Below, in pieces: positions 17,507 through 26,079 of a stretch of 64,000 bases of DNA. Position 1 is the first letter of the stretch. Every line of letters starts with the position of its first letter. The position numbers and the translations under genes were made by a program. Source of the stretch: Erythrobacter aureus (GTDB lineage Bacteria; Pseudomonadota; Alphaproteobacteria; Sphingomonadales; Sphingomonadaceae); NCBI RefSeq assembly GCF_003355455.1, contig NZ_CP031357.1:1094501-1158500 (forward strand), given 5' to 3'. The notes under the pieces were generated by a model, which was given only the letters and a program-made list of their open reading frames with translations, did no database searches and was not told the origin of the DNA.

Positions 17507-18535
17507 TCATGAACCCGCGCCCGCGCGTTCGGCCGCGAGGATCGCATCGTGTCTTGCGGTCAGAAAATGCCAGAGCGGTTTGGGCCTGTTGCTCAAAACG
17601 GCTCTCGCCATCTCGCGCGCCCAATATCCCTCGTTCCCGAAGTCGCGCCGCCATTCCTGCGCCCTGAGCGAGAATTCATGCAGGTCGTATTCGCGCGTGA
17701 AGCCTATGGCGCCATGCACCTGATGGGCGATGTCGAAGACCCTATCCGCAGCCTTGCCGACACGCCATTTCGCCGCCGCGACCTCGAATGCCGCGTCGCC
17801 CAGCGCCATTGCCTGACAGGCGCTCGCGGCCGCGCAGGATGCCGCTGCGCTTTCTTCCATTGCGAGGGCGAGCTGGTGCTGGATGGCCTGGAAGGAGGAA
17901 AGCGACCTGCCGAACTGCTGGCGGTCGCGGGTATACTCGATGGCGAGGGCTACCATGGCCTCGATCGCGCCTGCCATCTGGCACGCGCGCATCAACGCGG
18001 CCTGGCGCGCATGATCCTGCGGCCCGCCGTCCAGTGGGCCTTCCGCGATGAGCGCAGCGCCGAGGTCTTTCGAGATCAGTTCTGCCCTTGAAGGTCGCGT
18101 GCCATTGGTGGTGGAACCGAACTCTCTCAGATCGACCAGTCGCCAGCTCTTGTCTCCAAGAGCCAGGACCCAATCCAGTTTTCCGGCCGCCAGCATCCGT
18201 TCGAGCCCCGCCGGACCTGCGGGATCGACCGAATGGAGGAGAAAACCGCCCATGCCATCGGGACATTTGAGCGAGAGCCCGGCCAGCCATGAACAGGCGA
18301 GTATTGTCTCGCTCACGGGGATTTCGAGCCGGTGGATCGCGCTGGCCCTGAATACCGCCCCCGCATCCTCCCAATCGCCACCGAAGCCCTCTGCTTCTTG
18401 TGATTGCAGAAGGCCGGGCAGACCCAGCTCGTCGATCGCGTGCCAGCTTGCGCGAGGGTCGGCGGTTCGATCCGCCGCCAGATCGGCGAAAAGGCGCTCG
18501 ACCGTCTCCTTGAGAATGGACCGATGTTCGTTCAT
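17507..18535 (-). CDS. acyl-CoA dehydrogenase-like subunit (short)
   Basis: At 342 residues it is shorter than a standard acyl-CoA dehydrogenase. It keeps the C-terminal helical bundle (YTRDRQQFGRSLSSFQAIQHQLALAMEE, VHGAIGFTREYDLHEFSLRAQEWR), but the N-terminal and middle parts are reduced. Its start overlaps the end of the 18532-19680 dehydrogenase by four bases. Overlapping pairs of full and reduced FadE proteins form alpha2beta2 enzymes in steroid degradation (for example ChsE1-ChsE2). I infer such a heteromer here. Confidence 0.85.
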   Translation of the reverse strand: MNEHRSILKETVERLFADLAADRTADPRASWHAIDELGLPGLLQSQEAEGFGGDWEDAGAVFRASAIHRLEIPVSETILACSWLAGLSLKCPDGMGGFLLHSVDPAGPAGLERMLAAGKLDWVLALGDKSWRLVDLREFGSTTNGTRPSRAELISKDLGAALIAEGPLDGGPQDHARQAALMRACQMAGAIEAMVALAIEYTRDRQQFGRSLSSFQAIQHQLALAMEESAAASCAAASACQAMALGDAAFEVAAAKWRVGKAADRVFDIAHQVHGAIGFTREYDLHEFSLRAQEWRRDFGNEGYWAREMARAVLSNRPKPLWHFLTARHDAILAAERAGAGS

Positions 18536-19680
18536 CGCAGGCCGAGCTCCCGGGCAATGATTCCACGCAGGATTTCTCGCGTTCCCCCTCTGAGGGAAAA
18601 GCAGGGCGAGCTTGCGATGAGATAGGTCAGGACAGGTTCGATCCCGGCTCCTGCATCGCTGAAGGACGATGCGGTGAATGCTCCCGAGAGGTCGCGCGCG
18701 ATCGACTGCTCGTAGCGTGCGCCCAGGTCTTTAACGATCGCGGCTTCGAGCATCGGCGCCTCACCGCGTTCCAACCGAGACGCGACGGAAAGCGACATCT
18801 GCCTCAAAACCCACAGCTCCGCGGCCCATTCGCCCAGAAGTGCGAGCATCGCATCGTCCGGTTGCTCGTTCAGTGTTTCGCAGACCGATTCGAGCAGCAC
18901 ATGGCTGCTGAGAAACCGTTCCGGACCGCTTCGTTCGAGCGCCAGTTCGGCGGTGACTTGCGCCCAGCCCTGGCCTTCCTCGCCAAGCAGCATGCGGTCG
19001 GGCACGAAAACACTATCGAAGAAAACCTCGCAGAAATGCGCCGCCCCGGTCTGATCCTCGATCGGCCGGATGGTCACCCCCTCGCTCGACAGATCGACCA
19101 CAAGCTGGCTGAGCCCGTCCCGCGACGACCGCGCGTCTTGCTGGGCGGTACGGACGAGGGCGATCATGAATTGGGACTTGTCGGCAAAAGTGGTCCAGAT
19201 CTTTGAGCCGCTGACCGACCAGCCGCCGTCCACCCTTTCCGCGCGAGTCCTGAGCGATGCCAGATCGGAGCCCGAATTGGGCTCGCTCATCCCGATGCAG
19301 AAAAAGAGTTTGCCCGTCGCGATCCGCGGTACCAATTCGCGCTTCAGATCGTCGCTGCCGAATTTCAGGATCAGCGCGCCGCTCTGGCGGTCGGCGATCC
19401 AGTGGGCGGCGACGGGGGCGCCGACAGCGAGCATCTCCTCAGCAACGGTGTAGCGTTCCAGTTGGCTTGCCGCCTGTCCGCCGAAAGCCGTTGGCCAGGT
19501 CATGCCGATCCAGCCACGTGCGCCCATATCGGCGCTCAGCGCATCATCCCACCCCGACCAGCTTTGTGCGCGGATCTCGGGCGGCAATTCGCCGATCCTC
19601 TCGGATAGGAAAGCGCGGACATCGGCGCGCAAGGCGCTTGTACCGGAAGCCGTCCTGATGGGTTCGAATTGCGCATTCAT
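18532..19680 (-). CDS. acyl-CoA dehydrogenase (probable larger subunit of a heteromeric enzyme)
   Basis: A 382-residue acyl-CoA dehydrogenase. It has FFCIGMSEPNSGSDLASLRTRAE, WSVSGSKIWTTFADKSQF and the C-terminal SLRGGTREILRGIIARELGLR. The stop overlaps the start of the short dehydrogenase downstream. The coupling and the reduced partner suggest the two make one alpha2beta2 flavoenzyme for bulky CoA esters. About 150 bases separate it from the SDR gene upstream on the same strand. Confidence 0.9.
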   Translation of the reverse strand: MNAQFEPIRTASGTSALRADVRAFLSERIGELPPEIRAQSWSGWDDALSADMGARGWIGMTWPTAFGGQAASQLERYTVAEEMLAVGAPVAAHWIADRQSGALILKFGSDDLKRELVPRIATGKLFFCIGMSEPNSGSDLASLRTRAERVDGGWSVSGSKIWTTFADKSQFMIALVRTAQQDARSSRDGLSQLVVDLSSEGVTIRPIEDQTGAAHFCEVFFDSVFVPDRMLLGEEGQGWAQVTAELALERSGPERFLSSHVLLESVCETLNEQPDDAMLALLGEWAAELWVLRQMSLSVASRLERGEAPMLEAAIVKDLGARYEQSIARDLSGAFTASSFSDAGAGIEPVLTYLIASSPCFSLRGGTREILRGIIARELGLR

Positions 19681-19833
19681 CGGGCGAAAGCGCCTGACGC
19701 GATCGTTTCCGGGCTATTCCCGGTCCGCTGGTTCGGAGAGCCATGTGACATGCCCGCCTGCCTAGCGGGCGCCCCAGTCACCAACATCTCGCATTGGGCT
19801 CACTTGTCCCGAAAGGCGATCGCGGCAGCACGA

Positions 19834-20607
19834 TCAGGTGGCGATATGGAAGCCGCCATCGACCGACAGATGCTGTCCGGTCACATAGCTCGCGGCGTCT
19901 GTCAGGAAGAACCAGGTTGCCGGCGATACTTCGTCGGGATCGGCGAAGCGACCCAGCGGAATCTGCGCCAGATAGCGTTCGCGGAAGCGCTCGTTGCGGA
20001 TCGTTTCGGTCATCGGCGTTTCGACCACACCGTAGCAAATACTGTTCACGGTGATTCCGTGACGCGCCCATTCACGTGCCGCGCTCATCGTCAGGCCCAG
20101 CACGCCCGATTTCGCTGCCCCGTAATTGATCTGACCGATAGTGCCGCGGCGCCCGGCGTCGGAGGAAATGTTGACGATCCGTCCGGGCGATTGCACGCCG
20201 CGCTGCGCCTTCTCGATCAGCGCCCGGCCCACGGCACGAAGGCACAGGAATGCGCCTGTCAGATTGACGTCGATAACTTTCTGCCAGGTTTCCAGCGACA
20301 TTTCATGCGCCAGAGCCGCGCGGATCACGCCGGCATTGTTGATGAGCCCGTCGAGGTCCCCGAACCGGTCGATCGTCCCGGCGACCAATTCGTCGACTTC
20401 CGATTCGACAGCCACATTGCTCGCAAAGCAGGCGAGGTTGGGGCTGTCGATTTCGTCGCGCGCCTGCTCGAGTGCTTCGGCATTGATGTCGACCAAGGCG
20501 ATGTTGGCCCCCCGCGCGAGGCCGAATTCGGCAAGGGCACGGCCCACACCCTGGGCGCCGCCGGTTACGATAATCGTACGGCCTTCGAGGCCGAAAGCGT
20601 CGGTCAT
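19834..20607 (-). CDS. short-chain dehydrogenase/reductase (classical SDR)
   Basis: A 257-residue classical SDR: TGGAQGVGRALAEFG for the cofactor, NNAGV, catalytic Ser in VNISSDAGRRG and YGAAK. The acidic VDIN after the second strand suggests NAD(H) rather than NADP(H). It is 26 bases downstream of the SCP-x-type thiolase gene and probably in the same operon. Likely substrates are a 3-hydroxyacyl-CoA or a steroid alcohol; a 17-beta-hydroxysteroid dehydrogenase role is possible but unproven. Confidence 0.88.
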   Translation of the reverse strand: MTDAFGLEGRTIIVTGGAQGVGRALAEFGLARGANIALVDINAEALEQARDEIDSPNLACFASNVAVESEVDELVAGTIDRFGDLDGLINNAGVIRAALAHEMSLETWQKVIDVNLTGAFLCLRAVGRALIEKAQRGVQSPGRIVNISSDAGRRGTIGQINYGAAKSGVLGLTMSAAREWARHGITVNSICYGVVETPMTETIRNERFRERYLAQIPLGRFADPDEVSPATWFFLTDAASYVTGQHLSVDGGFHIAT

Positions 20608-20633
20608 AGTTTTTCTCCGGATTGGGGTGAAAG

Positions 20634-21833
20634 TCAGCAGGTGCCGATTACGGAAATGCTGCAGACGTTCTTGTTCGGGAAACCACCGAGATTGTGCGTC
20701 AGTCCCAGCTTCGGCGTGTCCAGTTGCCGGTCGCCCGCCTGGCCGCGAAGCTGGAGATAGATTTCATAGACCATGCGCAGGCCGGTTGCCCCGATCGGAT
20801 GGCCGAAGCACTTGAGGCCCCCATCGAGATTGCAGGGCACTTTCCCATCGGCGTCATAGGTCCCGGCCAGGACGTCGCGCCAGCCTTCGCCGGGCTTGGA
20901 CAGTCCGAGATCTTCCATCGTGACCAGTTCGGTTACCGAGAAACAATCGTGGACTTCGATGAGATCGAGTTCCTCGCGCGGGTTTTCGATCCCCGCCTCG
21001 CGATAGGCGCGCTGTGATGCCAGGCGTGTCGTCAGAGCGTAGCTACCGTCCCATCCATCGAAACCGATTTCCGAACCATTGCTGAGCGCGAGCTGCATCG
21101 ATTTGACCGTTACCATCGGCCCTTCGCCGACCAGCTTTTCGGCAATTGCCGGAGTGGTTACGATCGCGCAGGCCGAACCGTCGCTCACCCCGCAGCAATC
21201 GAACAGGCCGAGCGGATAGGCGATCATCGGCGCGTTGAGGATCTTGTCCTTGTCCACGCGCTTGCGCAGATGCGCCTTGGGGTTCTTGGCGCCGTTCTCG
21301 TGGCTCTTCCACGAGACATGCGCCATCGCCTCCTTGAGCTGCTCCATATCGATGCCGTGCGCCTCGACATAGGAACTGGCGAACTGCGCGAAACTGCCCG
21401 GAGCGGTGACACTGGGGAACCATAGATCCTCGAAGGTGCCCTTGGTCCTCTCCGGCAGGCCGCCATAGCCGGTGTCCTTGAGCTTCTCGACACCGAGCGC
21501 CAAGGCAACATCATAGGCGCCGGACGCCACACCATAGACCGCGCCGCGCAGGGCTTCGGTGCCCGTGGCGCACATATTCTCGACGCGCGTTGCGGCGATA
21601 TTGGGCAGGCGAAGGGCGGTGGAAAGCGAAAGGGCCGATTTGCCGGGGCCCTGATCGTCGGAGGACAGGCCGAACCAGGCCGCCTCGATGCGATCGCGCT
21701 CGATATTGGCGTCTGCCAGCGCTTCTTCGAATGCCTCGACCATCAGGTCTTCGGCGCTGCAATTCCAGCGTTCGCCGAAGCGCGTGCAGCCCATTCCGAC
21801 GATAGCGACCTTGTCGCGAATACCTTCAGCCAT
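20634..21833 (-). CDS. thiolase-family acetyl-CoA acetyltransferase (SCP-x type)
   Basis: A 399-residue thiolase-superfamily protein. Cys88 lies in VENMCATGTEAL, the nucleophile position. HDCFSVTELV and the C-terminal FGHPIGATGLRMVYE, with the catalytic His, are present. Its start overlaps the end of the HMG-CoA-synthase-like/DUF35 fusion by eight bases. That arrangement mirrors the archaeal thiolase-HMGCS-DUF35 complex, in which acetoacetyl-CoA is channelled between enzymes. Here it would more likely serve thiolysis of a pathway beta-ketoacyl-CoA. Confidence 0.9.
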   Translation of the reverse strand: MAEGIRDKVAIVGMGCTRFGERWNCSAEDLMVEAFEEALADANIERDRIEAAWFGLSSDDQGPGKSALSLSTALRLPNIAATRVENMCATGTEALRGAVYGVASGAYDVALALGVEKLKDTGYGGLPERTKGTFEDLWFPSVTAPGSFAQFASSYVEAHGIDMEQLKEAMAHVSWKSHENGAKNPKAHLRKRVDKDKILNAPMIAYPLGLFDCCGVSDGSACAIVTTPAIAEKLVGEGPMVTVKSMQLALSNGSEIGFDGWDGSYALTTRLASQRAYREAGIENPREELDLIEVHDCFSVTELVTMEDLGLSKPGEGWRDVLAGTYDADGKVPCNLDGGLKCFGHPIGATGLRMVYEIYLQLRGQAGDRQLDTPKLGLTHNLGGFPNKNVCSISVIGTC

Positions 21834-23322
21834 GGTGTGTCGTTCCTTGCTTTGCGGGGGAACGGTGCGGGGCCGTCCAAGTTGCGGGCGGCACTGCCTT
21901 CCAGCAGTAGCGGCGGAATCCGCGCTGCGGGTCGATGTCCTTGATGCGGAACTGCATCGCGAGCGGAGACCCCACTGCGACCTCGCCCGGAGCGAAATCG
22001 CTGAATTCGAGCATCGTCACACCGCCGCCGTCGAAGCGGATGTTGCCGTAGATCAGGGGCGGGTTGAACGATAAGGCCAGCCAGTCTTCGGTGAAGGATT
22101 TGACCGATGCGCGCTTGTCGGCGAACGGCTCCTTCACTTGGGTTCCGGTCGACCGGCAGGATGGGTTCACGCATACCCGCGTCCGCGGGAATTGCGGTGT
22201 GTCGCATTCGGTGCAGCGTCCGCCGACAAAGCCGGTTACCGTGTCGCGATGTCGGAAGAATGCCGATTGTGCCGTGCGGTTGTCGCGCTCCGCGCGCATT
22301 CCCCAGTCCATTTCGACCAAGCCGTTGAAGGACAGGAAGCGCAGATAGTTGTCGTCTTCCACGAAATCGGCGAGCATTGCCCGTGCGCCGACCAGTGGCG
22401 CGGCGTTGCCGATGCGATCGGTGGTCCTGAACAGGATCAGCTCGGCGCCCTGGCCGTAGCCCAGCAACAGAACGAGTTCGCCGGGACCTGCATTCTGAAG
22501 CGTGAGGGTCAGCGAAAGTAGTGGCTGGGCACAACCGGTGTCGCCAGCCTTCGAGATAATCTCTTCGGGAATGGCCTGCGCCGCGATTCCGCATGCCGCA
22601 GCCATCGAACTGGCATCGCGCGGATTGAGACCCGCAGGCACGAAATGGGCGATGTCGGTCGCTTCTATCCCGGCCTTCTCGAGCAATCCCGTGACTGCCT
22701 GAGGGATGATCCGAGAAAGCCCTTCGTCGCGTGCCCAGCGTTCTTCGAGCACATAGTCGAACGACGCTCCGCTGGAGCGGTAATGATCGGTGAAATCCAC
22801 CGAAGTGGCGTGGGCGCAGACGAATTCGGCCAGCAGCCCTGTTTCGCCGACCGAGAAGGCTGCCGCCGCATCGCCGTATTTGAGTTCCTGGGGGCTACCG
22901 GGTTTCGTCCGCCGCTTGTCGGCAGCGACGACGAGGCTGTCTCCCGCCCCTTCCAGGGCCAGGCGTAACGCCGTTACACCCGCTTTCAGCGAACCGCCTA
23001 TATCGGCGGATGCCGCAGCATCGTCCAGGCCTGCTGCTGCGGCGATCAGCCCGGCATTCTGGCGATCGGCGAATGGCATGGTGGTCGAGGCGAAGAACAG
23101 CGATCCCGGATCGCCGGAGCCGCCAAGGCCGTCCAACGCATGACGCGTTGCCGCGACCGCCATCGTGATACTGTCTTCATCGTGAGAACAGATCGCGCGA
23201 TGCCCCTTGGCCGCACCGGGCTTCGAAGGTGTGGCCCATCTGACCGCCGAGGCGATTGCCTCGCGTGGAAGTCTTCGGCGCGGCACATAGGCGCCGAATG
23301 AGGTAATCCCGCGTTGCTTCAA
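21826..23322 (-). CDS. HMG-CoA-synthase/ketoacyl-synthase-III-like protein fused to a DUF35 OB-fold domain
   Basis: About 498 residues. Residues 1-340 have the ketoacyl-synthase-III/HMG-CoA-synthase fold (KQRGITSFGAYVPRRRL; LLLGYGQGAELILF). From about 360 there is a DUF35 zinc ribbon with Cys 370, 373, 384 and 389, then an OB-fold. Where HMG-CoA synthases carry the nucleophilic Cys before KAGT, this one reads DIGGSLKAGV at 107-116, with no cysteine, so it may be non-catalytic or scaffold-like. The TTG start at 23320-23322 has AGGAG at ideal distance; ATG at 23347-23349 is the alternative. The much longer upstream frame is a shadow of the divergent dehydrogenase gene. Confidence 0.82.
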   Translation of the reverse strand: MKQRGITSFGAYVPRRRLPREAIASAVRWATPSKPGAAKGHRAICSHDEDSITMAVAATRHALDGLGGSGDPGSLFFASTTMPFADRQNAGLIAAAAGLDDAAASADIGGSLKAGVTALRLALEGAGDSLVVAADKRRTKPGSPQELKYGDAAAAFSVGETGLLAEFVCAHATSVDFTDHYRSSGASFDYVLEERWARDEGLSRIIPQAVTGLLEKAGIEATDIAHFVPAGLNPRDASSMAAACGIAAQAIPEEIISKAGDTGCAQPLLSLTLTLQNAGPGELVLLLGYGQGAELILFRTTDRIGNAAPLVGARAMLADFVEDDNYLRFLSFNGLVEMDWGMRAERDNRTAQSAFFRHRDTVTGFVGGRCTECDTPQFPRTRVCVNPSCRSTGTQVKEPFADKRASVKSFTEDWLALSFNPPLIYGNIRFDGGGVTMLEFSDFAPGEVAVGSPLAMQFRIKDIDPQRGFRRYCWKAVPPATWTAPHRSPAKQGTTHHG

Positions 23323-23446
23323 TTCCTGCTCCTGCCGAAAGTCGGCCATCTGCCGAGTCTGGTGGCCCGATCGCGCTCTCTCCGCCCCAGGGAGGCCTGA
23401 GGATGCGCGGCTGACTTGGCGGCTAGAGGAGCTCCCGCTCAGCTTG

Positions 23447-23501
23447 AACTCGCATCGAACCGCATTCATCCGGGCGATGAGCCGCTCCCCATTTGCGAGT
23501 T
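23447..23501. promoter_or_regulatory. inverted repeat in the divergent promoter region
   Basis: Between the HMGS/DUF35 gene (minus) and the acyl-CoA dehydrogenase (plus), AACTCGCA at 23447-23454 is mirrored by TGCGAGTT at 23494-23501. The left arm extends as GCGAGTTCAA on the minus strand, the same ten bases seen upstream of the TetR gene at 12974. It is a good candidate for a pair of regulator sites controlling both directions, but this is inferred from pattern alone. Confidence 0.4.
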
Positions 23502-23589
23502 TGAAGTGAGGATGGCCGTTCGTAGGCCAGCGCGATGTGGCCAGCGGCTTTGCATCCCGTCGGCCCGAAGCAATATCGGGAATTAGAGA

Positions 23590-24753
23590 ATGGCGCCGTC
23601 CGAGGACAATGAACATCTGACGATGCTGCGCGACACCTTGCGCCGCTTCATCGAGAACGAAATGCCGCGTGATCGGGTCTCGCGCTGGGACAAGGAAAAC
23701 CGCTTTCCACGCGACGTGCATGACAAGCTGGTCGAACTCGGCCTCACCGGCCTGACCGTACCCGAGGAATACGGAGGCTCGGGCCGCGACATTCTCGCGA
23801 CGATCCTCGTGATCGAGGAGCTTTGCTCGCGAAGTATGGCGGTCGGGTGCGCCTATATCCAATCGAGTTGCTATGCCGGCCTCAACCTGTGTGAAGTGGC
23901 CAGCGACGAGCAGAAGGAGACGCTGCTGCCGAAGGTCGCGCAGGAAGGCCTGATGTTCGCTTACGGCTTCACCGAACCGGATGTCGGGGCCGATCTTGCC
24001 AGCGTCAGCACCACCGCCCGGCGCGAGGGCGACGAGTTGGTCGTCAACGGGGCAAAGCGGTTCTGTTCGGGCGCGGCGATCTCGGACTATATCTACGCAC
24101 TGGTACGCACCGGTTCGCCGGAGGAGAAATACCGCAATCTCTCGCTGGTTCTCATAAGGCCCGACGCCCCGGGAGTGACGCTGACGCCGCAGGACACGCT
24201 GGGGCTCAAGGGCGGGGGCACCTTCGATGTCAGTTTCGACGATGTGCGGATTCCGGTAAGCGACGTTGTCGGAGGCGAGGAAGGCCTGGGGCTGGGGTGG
24301 CAAAAGCTTGTCGGCCCAGGCCTCGACATCGAAAAGCTGGAGGTTGCCGCGATGGCGCTCGGCATTGCCCGCGGCGCCGTGGGCGATGCCTGGGACTATG
24401 CCCAGCAGCGCGTCCAGTTCGGCAAGCCCATCTGCACCATTCAGTCGGTTCGCCATATGCTGGCCGACGTGAAGACCAAGTTCGAAGCCTGCCGTCTGAT
24501 GACCTACAACGCAGCCGAACTGGTCGCCTCGGGAGAGCCTGCCGCGGCGGAAACTTCGATGGCCAAGCTCTTCGTGTGCGATACCGCCCGCGATATCGTC
24601 CTGACCTGCCAGCAAATCATGGGCGCTTACGGCTATGTCCGCGATTTCGATATGGAGCGCTACGTTCGCGACATTCTGGTCATGCCGATCCTGGGGGGCT
24701 CCTCCGCCATCCAGCGCAACAATATCGCCAATCTGCTCAAGTTGCCGCGTTAG
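23590..24753 (+). CDS. acyl-CoA dehydrogenase
   Basis: A 387-residue standard acyl-CoA dehydrogenase: LRDTLRRFIENEMPRDRVSRW, LTVPEEYGGSGRD, FAYGFTEPDVGADLASVSTTA, YAQQRVQFGKPICTIQSVRHMLAD and the C-terminal PILGGSSAIQRNNIANLL. It is divergent from the HMGS/DUF35-thiolase-SDR operon, with about 270 bases between. It is the sixth acyl-CoA dehydrogenase polypeptide in the window, pointing to several separate dehydrogenation steps. Confidence 0.93.
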   Translation: MAPSEDNEHLTMLRDTLRRFIENEMPRDRVSRWDKENRFPRDVHDKLVELGLTGLTVPEEYGGSGRDILATILVIEELCSRSMAVGCAYIQSSCYAGLNLCEVASDEQKETLLPKVAQEGLMFAYGFTEPDVGADLASVSTTARREGDELVVNGAKRFCSGAAISDYIYALVRTGSPEEKYRNLSLVLIRPDAPGVTLTPQDTLGLKGGGTFDVSFDDVRIPVSDVVGGEEGLGLGWQKLVGPGLDIEKLEVAAMALGIARGAVGDAWDYAQQRVQFGKPICTIQSVRHMLADVKTKFEACRLMTYNAAELVASGEPAAAETSMAKLFVCDTARDIVLTCQQIMGAYGYVRDFDMERYVRDILVMPILGGSSAIQRNNIANLLKLPR

Positions 24754-24809
24754 GCACCTTCGATGGCTGCCCCGCCTTGCTTGGCACCCGATCGCCAAGC
24801 TGAGCAAAA

Positions 24810-24829
24810 GCGAGTTTCCGGCGAGTTGA
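24810..24829 (+). promoter_or_regulatory. repeated GCGAGTT motif upstream of the Rieske oxygenase
   Basis: The 187-base gap upstream of the Rieske gene contains GCGAGTTT (24810-24817) and GCGAGTTGA (24821-24829), eleven bases apart. They share the core seen at 12974 and 23447-23501. They may be tandem half-sites for the same regulator. The match is weaker than at the other two sites. Confidence 0.25.
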
Positions 24830-24940
24830 GCGAAAGCTCTGGACCGCCAACCCTTCGCTCATTGGTTCGGCGGCGCGGGGGTGACGCATGCTCTACCCGA
24901 TGGGGCCGACTAGGAGACATCATTCGCGGAGCGATGGGCG

Positions 24941-26056
24941 ATGGGAATTATCAGCAGCAGTTTTGTCAGGAATTGCTGGTACGTAGCCGGTTTCTCGCAC
25001 GATTTCCCCGCCGACCGGATCGAAAGTCGGAAGATCGCGGGCGACCCCGTGGTGTTGTATCGCCGGAGCGACGGCCATCTTGCGGCGCTGGCGGACCGGT
25101 GTGCCCACCGCCATGCACCGCTCTCGCTCGGGCGGATCGAAGGCGACGATCTACGCTGTATGTATCACGGCCTCAAATTCAGCCCGGACGGGACATGTGT
25201 CGAGATTCCCGGGCAGGACCGGATTCCTGACAGAAGCTGCGTAAGAAGCTATCCGCTTGTCGAAAAAGGCGGCTGGGTATGGATATGGATGGGCCACAGC
25301 GATGCCTGCGATCCCGGCCTTATTCCGCCCGTCTGCGATTTCGACGATCCGGAATGGGTACAGAGTTCCGGTCAGCTCGATTACGAGGCGCCTTACGAGC
25401 TGATAAACGATAATCTGCTCGACCTGTCCCATCTCGCCTTCGTCCACGCGGATTCCTTCGGGGCGACGACGGGATGGAGCGACCGCCAACCTCGCCACAT
25501 GCTCCTCGATCGCGGCATTCGCGTCGAGCGCTGGATCGAGGCGGCACCCCCTATCCCGCCATTGCCGCAGCTCTCGGCGTCGGACACCGTCGATATCCGG
25601 TCATGCTATGAATTCCACATCCCGGGAATATTCCTGATGCGCACCTCGTTCCACCGGACGGGAGCGGCAAAGGCCGCGAATTGGGGCGATCCGGTCGATG
25701 AGGAACTGTTCGCCCATTATTCGTGCCAGTCGGTCACTCCGATCGATATGCGTAGGTCGCGAACGCTGTTCAGTTGGGGGCCGGGGGCGGCATTCGGGGA
25801 TAGGGCGATGGCGCAGCAGATGATCGCCATGGCGGATCACGCCTTCAGGGAAGACAAGGTCATCATCGAAGCCCAATTCGCCAATCTCGACGAGGAATCG
25901 GGCGTGCCAATGCTTGCCACCCAGGCCGACAAGCCGCTCACCATCTTTCGCGGAATCATGCAGAAGGCGCGCAACCGCGAACGCGATGGTTCCGTTGCCG
26001 AGGCCGCGCAGGCTGCGGTTCCGACCGAGGTCCCGCCCATGGCACAGGCCTCGTAG
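24941..26056 (+). CDS. Rieske [2Fe-2S] non-heme iron oxygenase (aromatic-ring or O-demethylase type), oxygenase component
   Basis: A 371-residue protein. The Rieske cluster ligands are C54-x-H56 and C73-x2-H76 (CAHRHAP; CMYHGLKF). The mononuclear iron site is in NDNLLDLSHLAFVH with H164 and H169 and a bridging Asp. The start FVRNCWYVAGFSHDF resembles VanA and related demethylase-type oxygenases that work as homotrimers. A reductase component is not encoded nearby. It probably hydroxylates or demethylates a pathway intermediate. The sulfotransferase-like gene follows immediately. Confidence 0.93.
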   Translation: MGIISSSFVRNCWYVAGFSHDFPADRIESRKIAGDPVVLYRRSDGHLAALADRCAHRHAPLSLGRIEGDDLRCMYHGLKFSPDGTCVEIPGQDRIPDRSCVRSYPLVEKGGWVWIWMGHSDACDPGLIPPVCDFDDPEWVQSSGQLDYEAPYELINDNLLDLSHLAFVHADSFGATTGWSDRQPRHMLLDRGIRVERWIEAAPPIPPLPQLSASDTVDIRSCYEFHIPGIFLMRTSFHRTGAAKAANWGDPVDEELFAHYSCQSVTPIDMRRSRTLFSWGPGAAFGDRAMAQQMIAMADHAFREDKVIIEAQFANLDEESGVPMLATQADKPLTIFRGIMQKARNRERDGSVAEAAQAAVPTEVPPMAQAS

Positions 26057-26079
26057 CGGTGCTTGGGGCAACGACCGGC

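Noticed and set aside
15206..17723. Two long plus-strand frames (334 and 483 codons) across the CoA-transferase and P450 genes
   Set aside because: Both are antisense to clearly recognisable proteins and show no domains of their own.
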